Source: Bacteroidales bacterium
Lineage (GTDB): Bacteria; Bacteroidota; Bacteroidia; Bacteroidales; UBA932
Assembly (NCBI GenBank): GCA_017399865.1
Contig: JAFQAT010000004.1
Span: 24,261-88,260, forward strand
Reading direction: 5' to 3'
Length of the DNA stretch: 64,000 bases
Below the pieces are notes generated by a model. That model was given only the letters and a program-made list of their open reading frames with translations. It was not told the DNA's origin and did no database searches. This document shows, in pieces, positions 26,985-34,842 of this stretch (positions within the stretch are counted from its first letter, which is position 1; every line of letters starts with the position of its first letter). Both the position numbers and the translations under genes were made by a program.

Positions 26985-28535
26985 CTAGTGTTTGAAGTGG
27001 CGCATGCCGGTGCAGAGCATAGTGATGCCGCACTCGTCTGCCTTCTTTACAGAGTCCTCGTCACGGACACTTCCGCCCGGCTGAACTATTGCCTTGACGC
27101 CGTACTCTGCTGCGAGGGTCACAGTGTCATCGAACGGGAAGAATCCGTCAGAGCCAAGAACGAGAGCCTCGTTCCTTATATCCTTGCCTGCCTCCTTGAG
27201 GGCAGCCTCAGCCTGTTCCAGAGCGATCTTTGCAGAACCTACACGGTTCATCTGACCAGCTCCTACTCCGAGGGTCGCGCCATCCTTGACTACTACGATA
27301 GCGTTTGACTTTACGTGCTTCACTATTCTCCAAGCGAAGTCGAGGTCAGCAAGCTGAGCCTCTGTAGGCTTAGCCTCTGTAACGCACATGTCGGCTACAA
27401 CAGTCTTTGTGTCGATATCCTGCTCCTGTACGAGGATACCGCCGTTCATGCTGACATACATGTTATGTCCGCCCTCTTCCTTGCTCATATCCACCTTCAG
27501 GAGACGGAGATTCTTCTTGGTACAGAGGACTTCGAGAGCCTCGTCAGTAAAGCTTGGGGCCATGATGATCTCAAGGAAGATAGGCTTCATGAGCTCGGCA
27601 ACTTCCTTGTTAACTTCACGGTTCACAGCCACGATACCTCCGAAGATGCTGACCTTGTCTGCCTCGTATGCCTTCTTCCATGCATCTACAACGTCGGTTC
27701 CGATTGCCGCACCGCATGGGTTCATATGCTTGAGGCCTACGCAGAACGGTGCATCGAACTCGCGGACGATGTTGAGTGCCGCATTTGCGTCCTGGATATT
27801 GTTGTATGAGAGTTCCTTTCCATTGAGCTGCTCTGCAGTCGCGAGCGAATATGGAACCTTGTCGAGGGTAGCATAGAACTTCGCGTTCTGGTGCGGGTTC
27901 TCGCCGTAGCGGAGGCTCTGCTTGAGGTCATACTCGAGGAAAAGCTTCTCATTCAGACCCGCAGCCTTGCGCATATATGTAGCAATCATCATGTCATACT
28001 CTGCAGTGTGGGTATATGCCTCTGCCGAGAGCTGAAGACGGGTCTCCTTTGTTGTGTTGCCGAACTCACGGATCTCTGAAACGATCTTCGCATAGTTGTC
28101 AGGATTGCAGACAACCGTCACTGCACTCCAGTTCTTTGCTGCGCTGCGTAGCATTGAAGGACCTCCGATATCGATGTTCTCGATTGCGTCCTCCATAGTC
28201 ACGTCAGGCTTCGCGATGGTCTGCTTGAACGGATAAAGGTTCACGCATACCATGTCGATGAACTCGATGCCGTTCTCCTTGAGCTGTGCGATATGGCTAT
28301 CGAGGTCGCGACGGCCGAGAAGACCGCCATGAACCTTCGGATGAAGGGTCTTCACGCGCCCGTCACAGATTTCAGGGAAACCTGTGATCTCGCTGATGTT
28401 GATTACCTTAAGCCCTGCATCCTGCAGAAGCTTCATCGTTCCGCCGGTCGCGATGATCTCCCAACCGAGCTCCACTAACTGACTGGCGAATTCTACCACG
28501 CCTGTCTTATCACTTACACTGAATAATGCTCTCAT
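26985..28535 (-). CDS. purH: Bifunctional AICAR transformylase / IMP cyclohydrolase
   Basis: Last two steps to IMP: formylates AICAR with 10-formyl-THF, then closes the ring. The 516-aa product has the N-terminal MGS-like cyclohydrolase domain (SVSDKTGVVEFASQL, GRVKTLHPKVHGGLL, IDMVCVNLYPF, NIDIGGPSMLRSAAKN). The transformylase domain carries RYGENPHQNA, CVGLKHMNPCGAA (Lys-His catalytic pair), SDGFFPFDD and PGGSVRDED. It depends on the folate product of FolD. It shares its transcript with the DUF2490 gene and is separated from purM upstream by an inverted pair of REP-like elements. Confidence 0.97.
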   Translation of the reverse strand: MRALFSVSDKTGVVEFASQLVELGWEIIATGGTMKLLQDAGLKVINISEITGFPEICDGRVKTLHPKVHGGLLGRRDLDSHIAQLKENGIEFIDMVCVNLYPFKQTIAKPDVTMEDAIENIDIGGPSMLRSAAKNWSAVTVVCNPDNYAKIVSEIREFGNTTKETRLQLSAEAYTHTAEYDMMIATYMRKAAGLNEKLFLEYDLKQSLRYGENPHQNAKFYATLDKVPYSLATAEQLNGKELSYNNIQDANAALNIVREFDAPFCVGLKHMNPCGAAIGTDVVDAWKKAYEADKVSIFGGIVAVNREVNKEVAELMKPIFLEIIMAPSFTDEALEVLCTKKNLRLLKVDMSKEEGGHNMYVSMNGGILVQEQDIDTKTVVADMCVTEAKPTEAQLADLDFAWRIVKHVKSNAIVVVKDGATLGVGAGQMNRVGSAKIALEQAEAALKEAGKDIRNEALVLGSDGFFPFDDTVTLAAEYGVKAIVQPGGSVRDEDSVKKADECGITMLCTGMRHFKH

Positions 28536-28564
28536 ATTGTTGTCATGTATTAATTTTTCGAATC

Positions 28565-28626
28565 GTCATTGCCGGCCTGACCGGCAATCCCTATATCATC
28601 AGATGCCCGATCAGGTCGGGCATGAC
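28565..28626. repeat. Inverted pair of REP-like palindromic elements between purM and purH
   Basis: Two 25-base units face each other, 28565-28589 and 28602-28626, with a 12-base spacer. The first has arms ATTGCCGG/CCGGCAAT; the second, read on the minus strand, has ATGCCCGA/TCGGGCAT. Both start GTCAT, have TGA near the centre and end ATC, as does the unit at 4247-4271. The paired layout is like enterobacterial BIMEs. Confidence 0.8.
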
Positions 28627-28627
28627 G

Positions 28628-29797
28628 TCAATATATGAATTCTCCGAATTCAGACCGGATGATGAGTTCCTTATGGTCACACTCATCTACCCTTCCCACG
28701 ATCTGTGCATCGATGCCGAAGCTCTTTGAGATCGCGATCACCTCTTCGGCATGCTCCGGCGAAAGATATACCTCAAGACGGTGGCCCATGTTGAAGACCT
28801 TGTACATCTCCGCCCAGTCAGTTCCGCTCTGCTCGTGGATGGTCCTGAAGAGTGGCGGAACAGGGAAGAGGTTGTCCTTTATGACACGGATATTGTCTCC
28901 CACGAAGTGAAGGATCTTGGTCTGCGCTCCGCCGGAGCAGTGGACCATGCCGTGGATCTGCGGACGAAGAGCGTCAAGAAGCTTCTTCACCACAGGTGCA
29001 TAGGTACGGGTAGGAGAAAGAACAAGCTTTCCGGCATCTATCGGCGAACCTTCCACAGAATCTGTCAGCTTCAGGCCTCCGCTGTAGACGAGGTCTTCAG
29101 GGACAGCCTTGTCGTAACTCTCAGGATACTTCTCCGCAAGATACTTCGAGAAGACGTCGTGGCGGGCGCTGGTAAGTCCGTTGCTGCCCATTCCGCCGTT
29201 GTACTCCTTCTCATATGTCGCCTGTCCGAATGATGCAAGACCTACGATGACGTCCCCCGGACGGATGTTGGCGTTATCGATGACATCGCTGCGCTTCATA
29301 CGGCATGTGACAGTCGAATCCACGATGATCGTACGTACCAGATCGCCGACATCTGCAGTCTCTCCGCCGGTCGCATACACTCCCACGCCCATCTCGCGAA
29401 GCTCCGCCAGAAGCTCGTCAGTACCGTTGATGATGGCGCTGATGACTTCGCCCGGAACCAGCATCTTGTTGCGGCCGATAGTCGATGAAACGAGGATATT
29501 GTCGACTGCTCCTACGCAGAGAAGGTCATCTATGTTCATGATGAGCGCATCCTGTGCTATGCCCTTCCACACGCTGAGGTCTCCCGTCTCCTTCCAATAG
29601 AGATATGCAAGCGAAGACTTTGTGCCTGCGCCGTCCGCATGCATGATGTTGCAGTACTCGGGATCGCCTCCCAGGATATCAGGGATGATCTTGCAGAAAG
29701 CCTTCGGGAAGATTCCTTTGTCGATATTCTTGATTGCGTTGTGGACATCCTCCTTCGATGCCGAAACACCACGCTGCATGTACCTTTGGTTGCTCAT
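28628..29797 (-). CDS. purM: Phosphoribosylformylglycinamidine cyclo-ligase (AIR synthetase)
   Basis: Fifth step of purine synthesis: ATP-driven closure of FGAM to AIR. The 389-aa product is longer than the roughly 345-aa proteobacterial enzyme. Landmarks are the glycine-rich HADGAGTKSSLAYLYW, a metal/ATP stretch DDLLCVGA and ATGGETADVGDLVRTI. The C-terminal domain includes GDVIVGLASFG, LTSARHDVF, HCSGGAQTKI and VFNMGHRLEVYL. It stands alone on the minus strand, with its own -7 box at 29824-29831. Confidence 0.95.
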   Translation of the reverse strand: MSNQRYMQRGVSASKEDVHNAIKNIDKGIFPKAFCKIIPDILGGDPEYCNIMHADGAGTKSSLAYLYWKETGDLSVWKGIAQDALIMNIDDLLCVGAVDNILVSSTIGRNKMLVPGEVISAIINGTDELLAELREMGVGVYATGGETADVGDLVRTIIVDSTVTCRMKRSDVIDNANIRPGDVIVGLASFGQATYEKEYNGGMGSNGLTSARHDVFSKYLAEKYPESYDKAVPEDLVYSGGLKLTDSVEGSPIDAGKLVLSPTRTYAPVVKKLLDALRPQIHGMVHCSGGAQTKILHFVGDNIRVIKDNLFPVPPLFRTIHEQSGTDWAEMYKVFNMGHRLEVYLSPEHAEEVIAISKSFGIDAQIVGRVDECDHKELIIRSEFGEFIY

Positions 29798-29823
29798 AGG
29801 ACGAGTGTTTTTAAAATGACGCG

Positions 29824-29831
29824 CAAAGATA
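29824..29831 (-). promoter_or_regulatory. Predicted purM -7 box
   Basis: The minus strand reads TATCTTTG, a perfect TAnnTTTG box, 27 bases upstream of the purM ATG. I see no clear TTTG at the usual -33 distance. Confidence 0.5.
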
Positions 29832-29899
29832 GCAAATTTCCTGCATATATACCTTATAGAAAGCGAGTCCCTAATAAAGAATCAAGTATGGAGCAGGAG

Positions 29900-30028
29900 G
29901 TTGAGCGGATGATATTGTAGTAGAATGCACCGTAATGGATATGCTTCCGCTCAACGTAGGGATTTACCGACCGTTGAGCGAAGGGAACATCGATATATGG
30001 GCTTCAGGAGCAATTCTTCTCGCTCAAC
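29900..30028. repeat. Two tandem long-loop hairpins with the motif GTTGAGCG-N40-CGCTCAAC
   Basis: GTTGAGCG at 29900-29907 pairs with CGCTCAAC at 29948-29955, and GTTGAGCG at 29973-29980 pairs with CGCTCAAC at 30021-30028. Each loop is 40 bases and the units are offset by 73 bases. The stems extend to 10 and 9 bases. The outer arms also match over 11 bases. The 370-base gap between purM and the pseudogene scar otherwise shows no convincing gene. Confidence 0.6.
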
Positions 30029-30109
30029 CTCTTGGAAATATCGCCTCTCGTCTGCATCTGCAGTGCTGTCCCAACTCGTTTTGCAATACACTATCTTTCA
30101 GCAACTTAC

Positions 30110-30141
30110 AAAAAGTGCGTGCCGCCAAAGGGGAGCACGCA
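30110..30141 (-). terminator. Terminator downstream of the BASS fragment (minus strand)
   Basis: Read on the minus strand: TGCGTGC, a 12-base loop, GCACGCA, then C and five Ts. It would end any transcript coming through the pseudogene scar from the FtsX-type gene. Confidence 0.6.
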
Positions 30142-30177
30142 GATTACATAACAAACTAACATGCAAGGAGTTATGGT

Positions 30178-30333
30178 TCAGGATTTTGAGGCTCGGTACA
30201 GCTGCCACGAGTTGTAGAGATTGTGCCAGATGCTGTAGAGGCCGCCGACGATGGCGGTTTCCGGGGTCATGAATGTATAACCCATCCATATTGCGAAGAC
30301 GGTGTTCTTCTGTCCGAGCGACTGTCCTGCAGG
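30178..30333 (-). pseudogene. Copied 3' fragment of the BASS-type transporter
   Basis: About 50 codons matching the C terminus of the complete transporter at 33795-34838 (GQSLGQKNTVFAIW, then GYTFMTPETAIVGGLYSIWH and NLYNSWQLYRA). A 68-base stretch, 30212-30279, is identical to 33835-33902; the flanks have diverged. It lacks the first 290 or so residues and cannot make a transporter. Its 5' side is joined to a TonB-receptor fragment. Confidence 0.85.
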
Positions 30334-30953
30334 GCTCGGCTGCCGAAACGCAACTGGATGCCGGTCGGGCTGTAATACAGCCAACGGTTTGCGAAGTTGA
30401 ACTGGAGCATCTGAGGGTCATCCCTGAAGCTGTCGTGGTTGTGGTCGAAGGTCTTTAAATTTCCCGATATGTGTCCGAGTATGACCGTGCTCCAGCTGTC
30501 GCCCATCTGAAGAGAAGATGCGATGTTGACGTCGGTCTTGGTATCGTTCATCGCGGACAGATTCACAAAAAGAGGCTTTTCGTCCGTAGGTTTGCGATAC
30601 TCGGTATTGATCTGTCCGGTGATGGATTCAACACCGTTGACAACCGTGGAGAGGCCTTTTGACACCTGAATGCTTTCCAGCCACTGCCCGGGTACATAAG
30701 ACAGCTCGAAAGGGGCGGCAATGCCGCGCATAGCCGGCCTGTTCTCGTCTAGCATCTGGGTATAAACGCCGCTCAGTCCAAGAATCCTGATTTGTCTGGC
30801 ACCCGTGACGGCGTCGGAATAGCCCACGGTGACGCTTGCTGAATTTTCAAAGCTGTCAGCAAGGTTGCAGCAGGCCATCTTGCGCAGGCCGGCGGAAGAG
30901 ATGACTTCTGTCCTGTCTTTCTCCGTATATATCAGTAGTATCTTGAAGGGCCT
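30334..30953 (-). pseudogene. Truncated TonB-dependent receptor (plug region)
   Basis: About 205 codons of a TonB-dependent receptor, lacking a signal peptide, start and nearly the whole barrel. Recognisable plug landmarks are VISSAGLRKMACCNLADSF, SDAVTGARQIRILGLSG, LSYVPGQWLESIQVSKGL and VESITGQINTEYRKP. A TGA at 30954-30956 limits it upstream, and at about 30334 it runs into the copied BASS fragment. Similar receptors in Bacteroidales are thought to bind metals or small nutrients; here only a relic remains. It lies 37 bases after the end of the FtsX-type gene. Confidence 0.85.
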
Positions 30954-30990
30954 TCAGAGGGCTTGGAGCACCGATGCCGGCCAGGCGCCG

Positions 30991-33363
30991 TCATTCAGTC
31001 TTGAAACTCTCGACCGGGTTGACGCTGGCCAGCTGCAATGTCAGCAAGGCTTCCACGATATATATGGCAACCAACACGGCAGCGCCAGTCAGTGCAAACA
31101 TCCACCAATCAAGAGGAAGGCGGTATTCGAACATCATCAGCCATCTGCCGGAAGCAACTACAGCCAGGATTTCGCCGACAAGTATCGAAGGAATTGCCAG
31201 ATATGAGAAATCCCTGACCACTATCTTCATGATACCCCAGAGGGAAGAGCCGCACAACTTCCTGATGGCCACCTCTTTACGACGTCGCTTAAGCTCGTCG
31301 GAGATGTAACCTACAAGGCCGATTGCCGCAAGGATGGTGGCGAGAATCGAGACTGTCATCAAGAGATTTCTGAAATGCAACTCTCCCCTCATCTTCAGCT
31401 TGTATGTCTCTTCATATATATTCAAAGCATACTTGTCCATCGTCTCGTAATCATCCTTGACCTTCTTCATTACGGCATCGATGTTTGCCTGATTGAGATC
31501 GGCCAGGCGTATCATCGTGCGGAATCCGCCATAGTACCAGTCCTCGTATTTGAGGCTCTCGCGTATGCTTGAATAAACTATAGGCTGGTAACGTCCCGTT
31601 TCAGTCGAGCGCACGTCATTGACTACACCGATGATGCGGAGTTTCTGCACTATGTTGCCTTCGTTGTCACCCTGGCAGATGATGCGTCCGAGCGGGTCCT
31701 CGGTCATCCCGGCCATCTCAAGGAAATGGCGGTTCACGACCACTTCATCCAATGATGACGAGTCGTTGAACATACGGCCCTCAAGAATTTGCATCTCCAT
31801 CACATCAAAATAGGAATCAGAAACCTGTTCCCTGACGAACGGGAAACTCATCTCGCCGCTCTTTTCGTCAATGAACGCATGGCTTGGCATATAGCCGTAG
31901 CAAGGAAGAGATAAAGCTGTTCCAACTTTCTCGACACAAGGCAGGTTTTCAAGGTCGCGTTCAGCATTGAAGAGGGCATCCCCGCCGTGGACAAAGAGGC
32001 TGAAGTAGAGCATATTCTTCTGATTGTAACCTATATCGCCTTCTGTAAGCATCTTGATCTGACGTACCGAAACGAGCAGGAAGGCAAGGGCAAAGCTCAC
32101 GCAAGTTATCTCAAAGAAGAGCAGGGCGCGCTTCCATCCCTTTCTGTTGTCGCTGATACCCTTGAATGCAACGGTAGTCGGCACTGAGGCGAAGATTGAA
32201 GCCGGAATGAGGCTTGAACCTACAAAGAGAGCCATAATCACAAGTACCGTAACCCAGATATTCTTCGGATTGAACAGGTCCGCAACAGGGCAGTCGATGG
32301 TAGTTGACAGATAATCCTTCATAAGGAATATCAGAACGGCGGAAAGAGCTCCCGAAACGAGCATCACGAAAAGAGTCTCCCACATAAACTGTATTCGGAT
32401 ATCTTTCTTGTCGGCGATGGTGCAACGCATAACCGCTATAGTGCGGCTGCGGTTCACAAGAGAAGAAATCGAAAGCAGGGCGTAGTTCAGGGCGCAGAGT
32501 ATGAGCACAAGCACGGTGATGATGGCGATGAAATCCATATACTGAGCTCTGGTGCCAACCATCACCTCCGCTCTCTTGACGGGTACCATCATCAATCTAA
32601 GCTGATACTTGTCCACCATCTCGCGCAGTCCATATTTGTCCACCATAGCATTATTCATCCACGCCTCAACATCCACGGCGGATGTCCCCGGACGCAGCTT
32701 CACGTATGAGTAGTACTCGTTGCTGTTGTCCCAGCTGGATTCTTTGTCATACTGGGTCTGGTGCATGTACTCAGATACAATGGCATCAAAATGTCCGAGC
32801 GAAGTGTTGTACGGGATGTCACGAAACACTCCAACCACGGTCTTCGGGTAATCCAGATTGTCCTTGAGGACTTTGCCGACAGGATCTTCGTTGCCGAAAA
32901 TTCTCTTTGCCGCCTCTTCCGAGAGGAGCATATTATTGAAATCGCCAAGGCTTGCCGCATCTCCTGTAAGAAGGCCGAAGTCAAGGACCTTGAAGAAAAG
33001 GCTGTCACAAGCATACGCCGTGAGCTGATGCTCCGATTTATCTTCGCCTGTCCAGGCAAAAGTCATAGGTCCGAAAATTCTTGTTCCGCTTTCCACTTCA
33101 GGGCAGTCTCTCATCAGGGTGTGTGCCAAAGGCGAGAAGGTCAGCTGGTCAATGCCTCCCCCACCATTGGCGGAAGTATTGGTGAATATCTTATAAATCC
33201 TCTCGTTGTCGGGAAGAAAGTTGTCATAGTTGTACCTGTAGTTAACAAAGGAAAGAAGAAAAACGCCCAGCGCCAGACCAAGGGTCAGGGAAATTATTCT
33301 TGAGAGAACACGACCTTTTCTTCTGGTCAGGCTAAAGAAAGCCATTCTTGCATTTACGAACAT
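30991..33363 (-). CDS. FtsX/MacB-type ABC transporter permease, large
   Basis: 790-aa inner-membrane permease. It has one N-terminal helix (IISLTLGLALGVFLLSFV, about 24-41), a MacB-like periplasmic domain (about 45-250), a group of helices at about 280-400, a second periplasmic domain (about 450-640) and C-terminal helices with the FtsX pattern LATILAAIGLVGYISDELKRRRKEVAIRKLCGSS. Two MacB-FtsX units are thus fused, as is common in Bacteroidales. No ATPase gene is adjacent, so its partner must be encoded elsewhere or be lost. Such permeases move lipoproteins or peptides, or transmit envelope stress. Substrate unknown. Confidence 0.88.
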   Translation of the reverse strand: MFVNARMAFFSLTRRKGRVLSRIISLTLGLALGVFLLSFVNYRYNYDNFLPDNERIYKIFTNTSANGGGGIDQLTFSPLAHTLMRDCPEVESGTRIFGPMTFAWTGEDKSEHQLTAYACDSLFFKVLDFGLLTGDAASLGDFNNMLLSEEAAKRIFGNEDPVGKVLKDNLDYPKTVVGVFRDIPYNTSLGHFDAIVSEYMHQTQYDKESSWDNSNEYYSYVKLRPGTSAVDVEAWMNNAMVDKYGLREMVDKYQLRLMMVPVKRAEVMVGTRAQYMDFIAIITVLVLILCALNYALLSISSLVNRSRTIAVMRCTIADKKDIRIQFMWETLFVMLVSGALSAVLIFLMKDYLSTTIDCPVADLFNPKNIWVTVLVIMALFVGSSLIPASIFASVPTTVAFKGISDNRKGWKRALLFFEITCVSFALAFLLVSVRQIKMLTEGDIGYNQKNMLYFSLFVHGGDALFNAERDLENLPCVEKVGTALSLPCYGYMPSHAFIDEKSGEMSFPFVREQVSDSYFDVMEMQILEGRMFNDSSSLDEVVVNRHFLEMAGMTEDPLGRIICQGDNEGNIVQKLRIIGVVNDVRSTETGRYQPIVYSSIRESLKYEDWYYGGFRTMIRLADLNQANIDAVMKKVKDDYETMDKYALNIYEETYKLKMRGELHFRNLLMTVSILATILAAIGLVGYISDELKRRRKEVAIRKLCGSSLWGIMKIVVRDFSYLAIPSILVGEILAVVASGRWLMMFEYRLPLDWWMFALTGAAVLVAIYIVEALLTLQLASVNPVESFKTE

Positions 33364-33794
33364 AGTGAAGCCTTTTTTGTAAGTAATAGATGATTATTTT
33401 GCGCGAAGCGTAACAAATGGTGTGCCATTCGTTATAAACCATTATTTATCAATTACTTATAAAATCAACATCCACAAACAGTGTAAAATTTTTTAACAGA
33501 TGGTGTAAAAAGATTTTACAAACTGCCGGTTTCAGGGCCTTGGGCCGGCGAATTGACTTTGAGGTCATCCTCTTTTTATATCATATTGCCTCCGAGCAGG
33601 AGGCATTGCAAAAATAGACATCATTCCTGCTGATAAGCCCGGTTCATCCCATGCGGGTGCTGATCGCTGTCATCAATCTGTCGAAACCACAAAAACATAT
33701 GGCACTTAATCGGCTATAGTCCAGGCATTTAAGCAGTTATGCCTGCTGCAAATTGCAGCAGGCATAACACATTAAAATGCTGATAGACATTGAT
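33364..33794. other. 431-base gap between the FtsX-type gene and the BASS transporter
   Basis: No credible gene on either strand. It contains an imperfect palindrome near 33412-33436 (AACAAATGG / CCATTCGTT), repeated GTGTAAAA-like tracts at 33480-33530, a 7-bp hairpin TGCCTCC/GGAGGCA at 33587-33605 and the perfect hairpin at 33736-33768. The AT-rich part next to 33364 presumably holds the permease promoter, but no TAnnTTTG box is clear. Confidence 0.5.
33736..33768 (-). terminator. Perfect 16-bp hairpin after the BASS transporter
   Basis: Arms GTTATGCCTGCTGCAA (33736-33751) and TTGCAGCAGGCATAAC (33753-33768) are perfect complements around one base. It lies 26 bases downstream of the transporter stop, so it likely ends the purE-purL-purF-BASS transcript. 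A clear T-run is missing. Confidence 0.6.
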
Positions 33795-34838
33795 TTAAGT
33801 ACCAGCATTCTCAGCACGGTATAGCTGCCATGAATTGTAGAGATTGTGCCAGATGCTGTAGAGGCCGCCGACGATGGCGGTTTCCGGGGTCATGAATGTA
33901 TAGCCGAGCCAGATGGCGAAGACCGTGTTCTTCTGGCCGAGGGACTGGCCGGCAGTGACTGTACGGACCTTGCGTCCTCTCTCCTCCGCCATCCGGACAG
34001 AGGCACTCTGACCCTCGCTTGGAAGAATACGGCGCGGGCGGTAGCGGCTTCCCACAAAACGTCCCGCCGCAAACTGGAAGATGCAGCAGACAAAGGAGAT
34101 AAACGCTATCATAAGAAGGAGTCCGACATGCATGTCGCTCCGGACAATGGATTTGGTCGTGACAGCGATCGCCAGGGTCAGCGCCAAAGCCCATAGGTAG
34201 AAAGCGAGGTCCGGATACTCAAGGAGACGCTTATGGACTCCCGGGGCCAGATACCTCACCAGCCAGGCGGCAAGACAAGGCATGATCAGAAGCGGGAATA
34301 TCTTCGCCACGATAATGCTGAACGCGGTCCAGAAGTCCATTCCCTGCATAGGCTGGATCAAAGGCACGATCAAAGGGACAAGGACAGCCGTCAGCAGATT
34401 GATCAGTACGGTGTAGGTCGTGATTCCTGCAACATCGCCGCCAAGTTTGCGGGTCACCACAGCGGCTGCAGTAGCGGTCGGACAAATCAGGCAGAGCATG
34501 GCGCTTTCGATAAGCACTATCTTCCCGTGGCCTTCACCCGGAATGGAATGAAGAAGCCAATAGGCCAGGAGACCGAGGCCAGTGAAGAGCCCTCCTTGGA
34601 TCAGGAGAAGCCACCAGTGCCAGCGGTGCGGCTTCAGGTCCTTCGGCTCTATGCGGCAGAAGGTCAGGAAGAGCATGGCAAAGATCAGCAGGGGCTGGAG
34701 CACAGCGACAGCCCCGCTGAGAAACGGGCCGGCCGCATGCACAGGCTCCGGCATGAAATGGTACAAAAGATAAAAGGATGCTCCCGTCACCATCGCGATG
34801 GGCAGCATCCATTCCCTTATAGTCTCCTTTATACCCAC
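33795..34838 (-). CDS. BASS/SBF-like (bile acid:sodium symporter fold) membrane transporter
   Basis: 347-aa integral membrane protein with about nine or ten hydrophobic helices. The family signatures are the conserved stretch ESAMLCLICPTATAAAVVTRKLGG (the discontinuous ion-binding helix region) and the C-terminal GYTFMTPETAIVGGLYSIWH. A polar loop (about 262-300, rich in Arg and Ser) separates the last helices and may be cytoplasmic. It starts 4 bases after the purF stop, so it is in the pur operon. That suggests a role with purine-related ions or metabolites, but the family also carries bile acids, pantoate, arsenite and other organic anions. The substrate is open. Confidence 0.85.
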   Translation of the reverse strand: MGIKETIREWMLPIAMVTGASFYLLYHFMPEPVHAAGPFLSGAVAVLQPLLIFAMLFLTFCRIEPKDLKPHRWHWWLLLIQGGLFTGLGLLAYWLLHSIPGEGHGKIVLIESAMLCLICPTATAAAVVTRKLGGDVAGITTYTVLINLLTAVLVPLIVPLIQPMQGMDFWTAFSIIVAKIFPLLIMPCLAAWLVRYLAPGVHKRLLEYPDLAFYLWALALTLAIAVTTKSIVRSDMHVGLLLMIAFISFVCCIFQFAAGRFVGSRYRPRRILPSEGQSASVRMAEERGRKVRTVTAGQSLGQKNTVFAIWLGYTFMTPETAIVGGLYSIWHNLYNSWQLYRAENAGT

Positions 34839-34842
34839 TTCC

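Noticed and set aside
29925-30272. Plus-strand frame between purM and the scar
   Set aside because: Arg- and Ser-rich composition with no motif, and it overlaps the copied BASS fragment.
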